NCBI RefSeq assembly: GCF_051014445.1
Contig: NC_135137.1
Location: 28,149,501-28,213,500, forward strand
Origin: Colletes latitarsis
Taxonomy: Eukaryota; Arthropoda; Insecta; Hymenoptera; Colletidae
Direction: 5' to 3'
Length of the DNA stretch: 64,000 bases
The first letter of the stretch is position 1. Every line of letters begins with the position of its first letter. Shown here in pieces: positions 32,666 through 45,200 of this stretch. Both the position numbers and the translations under genes were made by a program. A model generated the notes under the pieces. That model was not told where the DNA came from. It ran no database searches and saw only the letters and a list, made by a program, of their open reading frames with translations.

Positions 32666-35357
32666 TTTTGTGCAATTTGTATCTAACTAAAAACCGATTA
32701 ATCTTTATTTGGTACATTTTAGGGCGTGATTGTAACGAAATTACGTTTGAGAAAACAATATTGCAATTAAGAAAACGTTGGAAAAATCTTTTTCTTTAAC
32801 TAAAAGACTTATTTTAAAAGATTACATCTAATATGATTACTTTATTGGCCTTAATATTTGACATAAAGATTAAGAAAATCATGTAACGGTATACGTAACA
32901 TATATTTTAAAACATACTGAAACATTGTAAAACATATATTTCTATAGTGATAGTTTTAAAACGTATGTAAAGTCTCTTTAGTCTAATAATAAGATCGTTA
33001 ATATCACAACTAATTCAGTTACATTTTTACTAATTTAAAGAATCAGTGAATCAATAAATTCAGCTATTAAAGCGATAAATCTACCAGGCGATACTAATGT
33101 ATTTCATTTCAAATTGTTATTTATTTTTCTTGCGCCTAACTAATTACACAAATTTCAGTGAATGCTTTCAGGCTACAAACTGTTCACGAAACGAAAAAGT
33201 TAATTTTCGAACACAATTAAGTTTTCAGCAGCACGAGGCGTTTAAAACCGATTTCATCGAATCCAAGGTATACATTACACAATTAAAAGCTACTTTAGCT
33301 TGATGGCAGTAAACGATGTTCATCGCCGCGCAGCTGAGGGAAGTACTCTTTCATAATACGTGTCCTAAAAAGATGATGTCTTTATCATCTGTTTCTTGAA
33401 TCTTCCGCCATTATTCTTCATCAGCTCATGAAAAATTCCAGAGGATTAATAAGCACGAAATTGGAGCACAATGCAATCGTGTAAAAGAAATATTTAGACT
33501 GCGGTAGACACAGTTATAAAGTAGGTTTATCGACCTTTAAGAAGTCGATACAACTTCATAAGAAATAGAGTAAGGTCAATCTATTAACGGAAAAATGTTT
33601 TTCCGTGCAAAGTTAAGCACGAATGTGTTACGTTCAACTACGAAATATGAAATTCAAAAACATTGATTATTTTCAACGAATAAACGTATCGAAATGTCAA
33701 ACATTATTTGCATTTTTATTTAATTAAAAAATTGCCATGTGTAAATATTGCGTTTTCTCGAATTACTAAATACGTTACAGCCAGTAGGAATAATTTAAAA
33801 ATATTTATGGTTTACCAAACTAAGTTTGAAATAATAATTTCAAATAATATAATAAAAATAAATTTGAAATAATAATTTCAAATTTAGTTTAAGTTTAAGT
33901 TTGCATACTTGCAAATAAGAAACGAATGTTAGCCATGCATGGTGGAGAAGTGAAGTCATCAAACAAAATGTGAAAAAGAAAATACACATCTGTGCACGAG
34001 TCATCTTATCAATGTCTTCAATCGAATATACACATAAAACAGCGGAAATCTATTTGTTTCAGACAGACCTATAAATTCTGGAAAATATAGATGGCATATA
34101 AATGCGTGCTATATGTGTGTAGCAGGATCAAATAGTCGAACCGTGTATGAGTTATCGTGGATTGCATTGTGAATGCGTACATAAACGCGCGAATAATGCA
34201 AGGATCTATGGGAAACGGGAAACGTTCGATGCAGACTGTTCTTAATTCGCTTTTCTAATGGAAAAATGACACAACTGTGCGGGACAAAGACAGATCATTT
34301 AAGAAGACGAAACATAAAAACGATAAATGTGTTTCTGAAGAATAGAAATTATAAATTAATTGAGTCACGAAGTGCTTACAATTTTTTATGTAAACTAAAA
34401 TTGGGGATGACTGGGGATAAAAATAATAAATTTCAGCGTTTATTTTTTTTTGTTATGGAATTGTGATTACATATGTTACTTTCGATTCCTTCACTGGGGT
34501 GAGTTATAACATGAATTTTGTGAAAATAGTGAACACAAAAGTCGGATTATCTTAAGAAACATTTTATTTACAAATAAAACAGTGGTGTAAAAGTGCATAC
34601 GAAATTAAAAGGATAGATATTTATTTGTATCATCGATCAACAAAACCTATCATTTGAATTTTAATCATTTTAAGCGATTTCTTTATTCGTTGACTGATTA
34701 CCAAAACATTAATATTTTTATTTAGATTTACTAGAGTAAACAATGACTTTAGAGCAGTGGTGCACAAAGTTCAACCCACTGGCCAATTTGGTCCTTTCAT
34801 CAAAGTGAAATCAAATTCAAGCATTTAAATCAACGGAATGAGCATGTAATTGTAGTAGATATGAAATTTAAACAAAACGATAAAGTAACATTTTATTAAA
34901 ATATGACTTCAAATATTTTAAATAATGTACTTTTTTGTACGTATGATTAGTAACGTTTACGTTTGTGAACAAAGTTTTTAATTATGTATATGAATAAACA
35001 AAAACTAGGAACTAATTGATAATTAAACATCTAAATATTATGATACAATTTGTGATACAATTATAATTATGATACAATGAATTATTATTGTAGGGGATTA
35101 TGGATATCCTTGAAAATTGCTGATAATTTTATTTTAATTTGGTAAGTTACTTTTTACCAAATTTTCTATTGCTAATAAAATGATACAAGCTGCACACGAC
35201 TATTTTTAAAACTGATTAGAGTATAAGTACTTTATTTTTCTGTATTGTTTTCTTTTGTAATGAATGTATTTTGAGTAGTAATCGTATTCGTTTGATTTTA
35301 TACTTTTTATGTAATTATGTATATCATATATGAACGGATTTGTCTGTTAATCAAATA
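32666..35357. other. AT-rich non-coding DNA
   Basis: Two small palindromic words (TTTGAAATAATAATTTCAAA at about 33825 and 33863) are repeated 38 bp apart. Frames at 33097-33303 and 34266-34466 are short and unrecognised. Nothing else supported. Confidence 0.4.
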
Positions 35358-36387
35358 CAGGGTGTTCGGCCACCCCTGAAATAAATTTTAATGGGGGATT
35401 CTAGAGGCCAAACCAAGACGAAAATCAAGAATACCAATTTGTTGATGGAGGCTTCGTTAAAAAGTTATTAACAATTAAATTCAAAAATTTCAAATCGTTC
35501 TGGAAAAATTATTCTCGGTTGCAGGGCTGAATTACAATCATTTTTGGTCGATAGACATACACCTGAAATCCTACCCACTTTCGAGACAAAAATTCGAGTA
35601 GGTACTGAAATTTTTAGACGAAATTAAAAAATTTCAAATCATTCTGAAAAAATTATTTTTAGTTGCAGGGATCAATTACAAGCCTTTTTGGTCAACAGAC
35701 ATATCCCCGAAATCCTAGTCAGTTTCGAGAAAAAAATTCCTTACCAAAAATATAATTTCTGGCCAGAATGTCTGCCCGAATTTTCATGCGAATCTTTAAA
35801 ACGTCATAACTTCTGAACGGATTGGACGATTTTAATGTTTAAAAAAGCAAACTACGCGTATTTTGATGGAGAATATGTAGAAATCGCAAAAATATTCGAA
35901 AAGTTGTTCCTTGACCCCCCAAAATGAGAAAAACCCCATAAAAATGGTCCAATTTTCAAACAGCCATAACTCCTATAATAGTGAATGTATTTCAATGAAA
36001 CTTTTTTTTGAAGTAGAGCTCATGGGTACCTACAAAAAAGTATTACACAACTTTTTTATAGGGCGTCGAATAAAATTATCAAAAATGAAAAACTAATTTT
36101 TAAGAAAAATCGACGGGGGGTAGGTGCCTAAATTTTTCGGCGAAAAAAAAAATTTCAAATCGTTCTGGAAAAATTATTTTCGGTTGCAGGGGTCAATTAG
36201 AATCATTTTTCGTCATTAGATATACTGTCGAAATCCTACCTACTTTCAAGAAAAAAATTCGAGAAGGTTCACGTGAATAACTGTTTAATGAAGCCTCCAT
36301 CAACAAATTAGTATTCTTGATTTTCATCTTATTTTGGCCTTTAGAATCTCCCATTAAAATTTTTCCCAGGGGTGGCTGAACACCCTG
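35358..36387 (+). mobile_element. Long-TIR element family A, copy 5
   Basis: Full-length 1030 bp, CAGGGTGTTCGGCCACC to GGTGGCTGAACACCCTG, TA on both sides. Three modules (near 35487, 35627 and 36152) flank the core with AACTTCTGAACGGATTGG at about 35810. A 61-codon frame in the core (35911-36096) reappears in copy 6 but with many substitutions and stops elsewhere, so it is not considered coding. Confidence 0.9.
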
Positions 36388-37680
36388 TATAAGAATGCGA
36401 TAGAACGCATGATTCCATTTAAAATAACCATAAAAGTATGTTTGCAATAACAATATTTAACCCAGTGAAATGTTTGTTTCTATTGTTAATAACAGTACAG
36501 ATATTTTACGACCCCGTACTCGACGGGTTGATCGAATCATTAAATTGCGAATGAACGCATTTTCCTGTCGATCGTCCCTCGTTCCTCAATTATTATATCA
36601 AACGCTCTCGATCGAGCCCGCCCCTTTGAAACTGGGCTCCCTGCGATTTTAAACGTGGCGCCAATAGAAGGAAATGGTTGAGAACGTATATCCAGTGACT
36701 ACTAAGAGAAAATGCCACGGTAATAACATCAAAATTCAATTTTTGTAGTTTCTGCGAGATTGAAATTGTTTTCTGAAAATTTTATTTTAATCAGACAAGG
36801 CTTGTTGAGGCTATAAAAGCTTTCGTGGGACATATCCCAATAGTAAGTGGTCAATAATGAAACTTTGACATACATTCATACAGTTCCTTAAAAGTTTTCA
36901 CTCATTTATTTGAAACTAGTACCTACAAAGTAAACCATGGATTTACTATATTCCTGTTTTTCGTTGAGATGTAAATACAAGAATAAAAAGATTAAAACAT
37001 TATATAAACATATAGAAATAAGACTGCACTAGGGGTTTAAAAAAAGACTGATTTGTTTATTACAAGAACATTCTCAGACACTTCTTGTTACGATCGGAAT
37101 GAACTTAAATTTAGAAATATGTTAAATAAAAATAGATAATTAATAAAAAAATCTTGGTCAATCCAGTCGACAATTTGTCATGAAACTATAATACTATAAT
37201 TTAGAGTATGAAACATTCAACCATACAAAGATAATTTTAACCATGCGACGAAATGAGTGACTTGTTGAATTTGAATTCCGTTGAATGTGGTAGAAAGTAA
37301 GAATAGCCAAGTACCCAAGAATTTCAGAACTTGCCAAACAATTTAACGATAGTGGTAGCTACTTTAAAAGAAACTACATATTGTTAATCTTCTCACGTTT
37401 AAATCAAATCAGACCATACGTTACTTTTACCTATCGACTAGGAAGCCATGTATGGTGGTGGCAGGTCATTCGAATATTTGCTTGTACATAAATAGTGGCA
37501 CGAAATAGAATACGGGCATATTAATAGACATGTACACACGAAACCGTATATCTATACACGAGCCCACGTGTGTTATCCGTGTATTAAGAAGTACTTATAC
37601 AGATCAAAACATGGTCATATTATCTACACGTGTATATGTTCAAAACCGTGATCTCTAATTTGTATATAATTGAAAGCATA
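36388..37680. other. Non-coding DNA, nothing recognised
   Basis: A small CpG-enriched patch at about 36500-36660 includes a 60-codon frame without recognisable motif. Otherwise AT-rich. Confidence 0.35.
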
Positions 37681-37742
37681 CAGTGGTGGACATAAGTATT
37701 GGCAATGTGTTTATTCGAGTGTGCCAATACTTTCGTCCACCC
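37681..37742. mobile_element. Tc1-like mini-palindrome, 62 bp
   Basis: CAGTGGTGGACATAAGTATT followed by GGCA, then a short spacer, then TGCCAATACTTTCGTCCACC and CA. The halves are inverted repeats of about 23 bp and TA lies on both outer sides. This looks like a Tc1-type element reduced almost to its two termini. A lone copy of TGTGCCAATACT occurs again at about 37915. Confidence 0.65.
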
Positions 37743-38065
37743 ATAAAATGTTCAATAAATACATTTTTCTTATTGTTTTGTGAATCAATGTATCTATATT
37801 ATTATTTCTGTTATGTAATTAGCTAAAATAGATGATAAATGAATGTGTAAAAAGTTTTTCCTTCAAATCAATTTCTTTCGTAGTTGTAAGCATTTGTACC
37901 ACCACAACCATGCTGTGCCAATACTCATGCTCAGCACTCTACATTGCAATGAATAAGAATATCATAAATGTAGTGGTCTGTAACAAAATGGTAATAGCGA
38001 ACGTGTTATTTTTTCATTTTTTAACGAATCATTTTCCGATAGCTAACAATTGTACTGTTTACTAA
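37743..38065. other. AT-rich spacer, nothing recognised
   Basis: A 77-codon hydrophobic, Cys-containing frame at 37832-38065 has no recognisable family. Confidence 0.3.
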
Positions 38066-38191
38066 GGGTGGGCGGGTACTCGAATCTCGGGTCAGGTTGA
38101 GCGTGACCGGGTCGAGTCGAGTCGGGGCCCAAGTATCAGAAACTTTCGTGTTCCTAAACCGAACCTCGAACATCGAATACCCGCCCACTGA
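38066..38191. repeat. GC-rich inverted repeat, about 125 bp
   Basis: The left arm GTGGGCGGGTACTCGAATCT (38069) pairs with the right arm ending ATCGAATACCCGCCCAC (38188); partial pairing continues inward for about 30 bp on each side. Between them is a CpG-rich loop with GGGTCGAGTCGAGTCGGGGC. It sits immediately upstream of the candidate promoter, so it may be either a small foldback element or part of the upstream regulatory region. Confidence 0.65.
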
Positions 38192-38254
38192 AAAAAAAAG
38201 TCTAGAAAGTCTAGAAGAGAAAACAAGGAGGAAATCAGAGCGTAATTTTGCGAA

Positions 38255-38829
38255 TTTACGGGAAAATAGGGAAAAATGTTCGATGGTCTAGCACGGTCGC
38301 AGGAACGAACGAAACGGCGCGGCGCGGCGAAACGGAGTCTTATTTCGAAGGGGAATCACCAGCGCGCGAGCGTCGGTGGAAGCGAGACGGCGCAACCGTC
38401 AATAGTGGGGGAAGGAGTGGGAAGGGCTGAGAGTGGGAGAGAGACAGAGCGAGACCGCAACATGACGAACGCCCGGCAGCAGCGAGGTGCGGGCAGTCTG
38501 CGCACGGACATCGATCGAAGTTCACGTTCCATTCCACTCCCCGAAATTCCCGGTGTTTTCCTTTCGATTCGTTGACACTTCGCGGACGAGATCGGGGCAG
38601 GAACGATCGCGGCGCGGTTTGTTGTACGCGACGGTACCCTCGTGTGAGTCGTGTCCCGGTGTAGTGACATTTGTGCCTTTCGAAGAAAAAGACTGAAAAC
38701 CTTCGTATCGTGACTGATCCTTCGCCACCCTGACAACTCGTTCTTGGACTTCTCGACTAATCGACGTTCGTTTACACTTCGATCACCCGACGACTGCCCG
38801 CTGTCGACCTTTCCGCGAATCCGACACTG
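38255..38829 (+). promoter_or_regulatory. CpG-rich candidate promoter and 5' non-coding exon
   Basis: A long CpG-dense segment containing a GA-rich GAGA-type stretch (about 38405-38460, including GTGGGAGAGAGACAGAGCGAG) and ending in the splice donor CACTG|GTGAGTAAC, with the exon end at 38829. The exon start is not fixed. Two upstream frames (38276-38575 and 38487-38696) close before the donor, so the exon would be mostly 5' UTR with short upstream ORFs, a common layout for large insect developmental or neuronal genes with long first introns. Downstream coding exons were not found in the window. The long minus-strand frame at 38356-38736 is a shadow of the base composition. Evidence is composition plus one consensus donor, so the call is tentative. 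Confidence 0.42.
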
Positions 38830-39760
38830 GTGAGTAACAACTTTGTTTTGGAGTTAGGTTACTTTTGGCCGTGACGGCCCGGTGAAACGTGGGACGATCT
38901 CGAACGGGCCTTTTCCGCCTTCTCACCGATTTCGTTCGCGACTCGAACCGATCTGTTTTGAATCTTTAAGCTTAATAAAGTTGCATCTTATTTCGTGACG
39001 CTTCGAAATAGTTCGTTTCTCCTATTAGTGTCGTTACGCTTATCGAGTACCGTTCCGTTCGGAGTGTCAACCGCTCTTCGAAACGAGATTAGAGGCGTGC
39101 GCGAGTTACGGAGTTAATTAAACACGGTCGCGAGCATCGTTAAGTTTAAACGAGACGAATTTCTGTAATTAGCTCGATTTCGGGCGAAACGAGGAGCAAC
39201 CGCCGAGCGTAGCTGTTCAAATGTTTTTCCGGTACGGAACGTGAGGTTAACCGGCGCCGGTTACGGATCGTTTATACAGCGTCTCTGTTTACTGTTCGAG
39301 CATCCCCCCGTGCCTGGTCGGTCCGCAATGCGTCGCGACGGCCACGACAACGGATCGTCGATGCGAGGAAAGCTCTCGCGGAGGGCTAACCTTCGGGGCA
39401 TAACCTCTAAAGCGATTACGAAATCTGCCCACGAGCCATGCTTTCAGCGTTGGGACAGTGTTTACGAGCCGCGATACGCGACGGACAATAAGTGCGCGAC
39501 AATAAAACGACCGCGGGACCGCTATTGTCGCGCACGGCCGCGGATAAACGTGTCTGCGTGTATTTGCTGTGTACGCGGGCCACGATCGAAGGGCCAAGCG
39601 GAGGCCCGGAGAGCCTGAAAATCAAAGGCGCTCCGTTAATGGAACGAATGGCCCGTGAGAAGTGGGAAGATCAAGAATGCTTGGAAACCTCTCGGCGATT
39701 CTGATTTACAGGGATTTAGATCCTCGAAGGGGATGGGAGTGAATTTAGATGCGGATGCTC
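38830..39760 (+). other. CpG-rich proximal part of the putative first intron
   Basis: CpG-rich sequence continues past the donor to about 39700. Overlapping frames on both strands (for example 39241-39618 on + and 39289-39597 on -) reflect low stop frequency in GC-rich DNA. A perfect 13-bp hairpin (GTGCGCGACAATA, 39492-39504 with 39533-39545) lies within. Confidence 0.35.
39492..39545. repeat. Perfect 13-bp hairpin in CpG-rich DNA
   Basis: GTGCGCGACAATA and its exact reverse complement TATTGTCGCGCAC, separated by a 28-nt GC-rich loop. Confidence 0.7.
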
Positions 39761-39910
39761 GTTGGAATTTGACTGATTATTCGTCCCCCTGACTTAAATG
39801 AGTAGAGCCAAGGTTAGGTATAATATTTGTAAAATATTCGAATGATACAAATAATATTCAATTATCGACATTTCGATAATTTTATGTATACGTATGTGCT
39901 GATTATTATG

Positions 39911-40490
39911 AATATTGTCAAAAATCGAGTATTGTGCTGATTTAAAATTTATTCAAGATTAGAAATTATTTTAATGAATGAAATGTGAACTAGACGTAGT
40001 ATAATGGAAAAATTTTATACGAAGTAACGGATAAAGACTGTTTCATTTAAATTTGCGTGTTCTGATTAGTTGGTCAGTGCAGTTGCTAATATTTATTGAA
40101 GTCTATAAACTAAATAATGATAAATAGTCCATATTATTAAATCGAATGTTGTGCTAATTTGAAATTTATGCAAGATTAGAAATTATTTTAATGCATAGAA
40201 TGTGAACTAGACGTAGTATAAGTTAAAATAGAAATACTGGAAAAATTTATCAAAAATCGAATGTTGTGGTGATTTAAAATTCATGCAAAATTATTTGAAT
40301 GTATAGAATGTGAACTGGATGTAGTATAACTTAACATAAGAAATACTGGAATTTTATACGAAGTAAAAGACAAACACTGTTCCATTAAAATTTGCGTTAT
40401 GATTAGTTGGTCAGTACAATTGCTAATATTTACTCAAATCTATAAACTAAATAATAACAAATAGTTCATATCATTAAATTACACATTTAC
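39911..40490. repeat. Imperfect direct repeats, two long and one partial unit
   Basis: The motif AATCGA.T(A/G)TTGTG.T.ATTT occurs at about 39924, 40141 and 40256. AATGTGAACT(A/G)GA(C/T)GTAGTATAA follows each. The block TTTGCGT..TGATTAGTTGGTCAGT and CTATAAACTAAATAAT occurs in the first and third units. The middle unit is partial. Confidence 0.75.
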
Positions 40491-42004
40491 TTTCCTAATT
40501 AAAGCACAATTTTATGGAGACGTATAAATTTTCAATTAATTTATTAGTAATTTACAGATTTATAAATATCACATGCTAATATAGTTTTTAAAAACAACTC
40601 TGCAAGTATTTTCTAGTAGATAAATAATTAAATCATCGATTCTTCTGTTAATCGAAGTTCTGCTATAGTGAAATATTTGAGTAGCTAGGCATTCGAATAG
40701 TATTCGTCTAATATTGGAACAGTCAAATATTTGAACTATTGAAGTGTTCGTCTATTATCAACAACAAATTATTCGACAAGAAATTCCAGGCTCAGTGTAC
40801 ATTACTCACGATCAATTTAATGGTCGCGAAAATAGACACAGGAAGTAACCGGTCCACGTAGATCGCAAATCAAGTTTGACGGAGATAAGACTAAATAAAG
40901 GCAATGAGTTATTTCAATGAGAGTATTGTTTCGACTTTCTATTCGAATGAAGAATTGCAGTATTTGCTGCGTATATTTAGAATTGTATCATCCAAAGCAG
41001 TACTTTGAAATTATTTTATTTTTAAACATTTTGATCGCTAGCTTTTTCTGGCGCCCCTTCGTTAATACAATGATTTTATAATCCAGAAAGAAAAGAGAGG
41101 GATTATTTTGAGAAGTGTGAGAAGAATGTTACACTTTTGTGAGCAGTAAAACTGTATTAATAGGTATTTGAAACTTCTGTGAAGCTTGTGTAGAATAAAA
41201 ATAGGATATTTATATATTTATAAACTGAACAGGCGAGATTTATCTCTTTTTATATTTTTTTATATTTCTTTGTAAATTTTATACGTATAAATCGCTAGCA
41301 TATGTTTTTACGAAATTTTGAAAAATCATGAAAATAAAATTGAAATGGAAAAGAAATATAATATCGTATACAAATTAGCATAAGTCATATCTTATATAGA
41401 ATTGTCATAATTAAAATTGTCTACATTTTCATGAAACATTAGTCGGTTCAAATATTTTATTATAGACCGTTTTCGACTCCGTTTTTCGACCCTCGTTATA
41501 AAAATAATAGTTTTCATTTTTGCATTTTTCCATTATTTTACATTAGCGTATTTATAACTATTTGTTTGTCAATTTTTTTATAAATGAAATTGTGTCACGT
41601 TGTTTCCGAAAGTAAGAGTAATTTCATGTATAAGGTAATCAACTTTTACTTGTTTTTTCACAGATATTAAACTTGTTCTTTTTATATTATTAACTACTAA
41701 TGCATATTATTTAATTTTATATTTTTTAAACCATTTATAAGTATATACCTTTTTCCCTTTAATTGAACTACTAATATTTTATGTTACGTGTCCACAAATT
41801 TTTATGTTATATCGTACTAAAGATAACTCAAAAAATGATATCGAAGACGTTGATGTAATGAAACATATGAATCAACCAATCTTCAAAAAATTTCATTAAC
41901 AGATTAATTCTTATCATGTATATTTTTCTCTTGTCTATTTTTATCGGTATTATTTACATTTAAACTCTGAAATCTCTTATTTTAACCGCTCCATATATAT
42001 TCTG
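40491..42004. other. AT-rich non-coding DNA
   Basis: No gene, RNA or transposon end recognised. Confidence 0.4.
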
Positions 42005-42270
42005 GGGAAGCTTTCGATAGCTTCCATTTACAAGGATTAGAATTCTTTGAGAGAATAGTGGTCGAATTAAACCCAAGTATTTATAGAAATATCCTAACAG
42101 TTCTGATTTACCGGAATTTGAGTTCGTGGAGAGAATAGTGTTAACTTTATTTCCGGGTAGTTTTGGAATTTGCGCGATTATTTGTGTTAGTGTTTCAAAA
42201 GTGTATTTACGTACTGAGAATATCCTGGTAGTTCTGATTTACAAGGATCTGGATTTCTGACGAGTGAAAT
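42005..42270. repeat. Degenerate dispersed 40-bp motif, several copies
   Basis: Variants of GTTCTGATTTAC..G.A(T/A)TT.GA(G/T)TTC occur near 42100 and 42229, with a weaker match near 42025 (TTTACAAGGATTAGAATTCT). Each is followed within 25 bp by GAGA.TAGTG or an equivalent. Another copy, ATTCTGATTTACAGGGATTT, lies at 39700 beside the CpG-rich segment. Confidence 0.5.
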
Positions 42271-45200
42271 CGAACACAGACACAGCTTCTTGTAGGAATT
42301 CGATTAGGTATTTGCGTTAAAAAAAAGTTTCACGATTTACATTTCACACGTACACATCCTCTTCTAGGGTTGGAATTTAAATTGTCTATTAATAAAATTT
42401 ATCTACTCATTTGTGCTTGTAATTTATGCATATACTGGAATACACGAAATAGTTAAGAAATAATTTTTAAGCGATCTAATTTCGTTGACAGTTTTGATAA
42501 ACTAGAAATAAATGGGATTAAAATTCTTTCGTAGCTTTATTAATTAATTCAATATTTCTCATCGTGAGAATTCAAAGAATGTGATGTTCCTAGTGATCTA
42601 ATAATTCGAATCGCGTCACATTTCGTCTCCACTCACTTCTAATTAAATATCCGTTTGCTATTTGCGGAAGACAGGTCACTGCACTAACGATTTTCGACGC
42701 CACGCTTTAAACTCGCGCGAGAACTTTTCGATCCCTTTTTTGTTTTGATTACATTTATGTTGTTTCATAAAAATTTGTCGAATGTTGTACGTTTCCTCCA
42801 TTCGTAATGTTAAGATCAGCTAATTAGGTAAACATACCACTAATTTGTTAAAAACTCCAATGTAAACTTACGATCAATTAAAAAATATTTCAAAATAGGT
42901 TTATGTTTTTTAAGTAATTTATTTTTTTTTTTTAGGTAATTTATGTTTTTATTAAAGAAATCTATATTTTAACAACCACTCATTTAAGTCAGTCGCGCGA
43001 TTCAGTTTGGAAATTATACCTTTTTGAATATAAATTCACAAATGAAACGTACCTACACGAATTTGACTTTAATATCATTTGGCAACACTTCTTGGTTATC
43101 AAATTACGAAGAACTTTATTTGCTTTAATTAAATCAATCATGTATAAGTATTCGATAAATGCGGTTCATTAAAAAATTTTAATTTGCTGGATTATCTTGA
43201 AATATCATCGTTTGAGGAAGCGTAGGAAACATTCGTCTGCCACCCTCTCTTCCCCCCCCCCCCATCATACAGAATATTTTCTTAATAGAAATTCCATACA
43301 CATTCAGCGAGTAGCTGAATCGAACTAATTGGACCATTCGTTTAATCCACAACCCCAAATAGAATATAAACAACCGTGAAAGCAGTCGATTCACTTTTCC
43401 TTATCTTGACAGTTGCTCCACTTTAAACTCTCGAAGCACGTTTGAAAACGACAGTCTCCTCGTATTTCCATATTGGTCGTCCTTTCTCCCGTCCAATTAA
43501 ACTACAAAAGCAGTCGTTTCTTAAGAAGGAATTACCAGCCTTCCGTCGAGCGAATTCCATCCTCGAATTAACAGCTTCATTTTTCGATCAATCGTTCGCG
43601 ATCGAGGATCTGGATATTCTCGATATAGAATTCAGCTTCGAGATCCCCCCTCTACAATTCCTATAATAAACACACAAACGCTATCAAACCTTTTCGATAA
43701 AATAGTTTTCCACAAACGTATATTAGAACAGTTCAATTAAACAGTTTTTTATGATTAAAAGTACTTATTAGTCTTAAGTATATATTTTCAATGTTTCTAT
43801 CTACATTTTCTATCGTAATTAACTTCTTTTTAAATTACAAATTTTCTATTCTGTTATCAGTGTTACAAAAACTTCAAACGCAGTTTGTAGGCGTGGAAAT
43901 GATTTTATTAAAATTATTGCTTGTCGTAATATATTCGATTATGTATCATTCGTGGGATTGAGTTCATACGATAACCAGGAAACTGTTGGCCCATTAAAAT
44001 TGATGTAGTTAAAATAGAATTTACGTTCCGCGGAATTGTTTGTAAACGCGCACTGATATATTGTAATAAACGTTGAACATCGAGCTCAGAAATTATCGAC
44101 CACCTGTCGACAAAATTCTCTCTCCGAACGAATAGTTTCATTTTTCTGATCAACCCTTCGCGATCGAGATTCGAGATCCCCGACAATGTAGCAAGCAGTG
44201 TCTTTAATGCAGCTCGAAGATGCCGCTTCGTGGCTTCATTAAGATAACAACAGTTTGTAAAAATGAATTGCGCGATTTCAGTCCGTATAAAACTTTGTTC
44301 CGAAAGAATTACGATTGCTAATGAGTTTGCAGGTAATCGAGGATGTTCAAGATAAGTTTGCTAATTAATGAAATACCTAACGAATAGAAGAAGTGTGCAT
44401 TTGTGCAGACTTGTTACCAATTAAATAATGTTTTAACCTTTTCGAAGGTGCAATTATACATAATACAATAGGTACACGATTCTGTTGGAAAATATAGGAA
44501 ATTAAATATTGTTAGTCGCACATTTTAATCGCGATTTTCAGAACGTATCGATTTCTGCTTTGGAAATAAAATATGATATAGAAGTTTGAAAAAATAATCT
44601 CTACAGAGGATTGTAGATTTTCAAGATTTTCAGATTTATCAAATTTACTTTAAAATGGACACTACGGCAGTGAGAGAAAGCTTCAAACATTCGATATTTA
44701 AATTCTGTTTCTCAGGAAATTATTAGCAACGATCTCTTAAAGAGATTTATAACTTCTTTTCTATCGTATCGTAAATCAAAGATTTGCTGTTTTACTACTG
44801 AAGTGAGTTCTTAAACTCGAGAATTATTATCCGCGTGATCAAGATATACGCATTAAATAAATGGAATAAATATTAAATTGATGAAAAAGGATAAACATTA
44901 TAACGAGTATGAGATTAATACGCGTCTAGACTTCCAATGTAGCGAACATGCATCTTGAACCTGTATTTATTTACAGCTACTAGGAGTGGTTTTACGGTAA
45001 ATCTTAATTTTTCCGATTTGTTATATAGAATTATGGTAACGATTTATATTTTGGTTACAATGTATCTCAACAATTGGAAAACATAATTGTTACGATAATA
45101 GAGATTTCTTTATGCGAACTTTCGTTTTCTGAATCTCTACCACCGGAACACTGTTATTCGACATAGCTCTTGTTCTTCCAATCGCCACAATTTATCGTCA

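Noticed and set aside
35911..36096. Recurrent short frame in the core of family A copies (also 46619-46831)
   Set aside because: Other copies carry stops or shifts in the same place and substitutions do not favour silent sites by eye. It is a by-product of element conservation.
38356..38736. 126-codon minus frame in the CpG-rich segment
   Set aside because: It overlaps four other frames on both strands, as expected from low stop frequency in GC-rich DNA. The + strand donor is the better signal.
39241..39618. 125-codon + frame just inside the putative first intron
   Set aside because: No recognisable domain, heavy overlap with antisense frames and no flanking acceptor.
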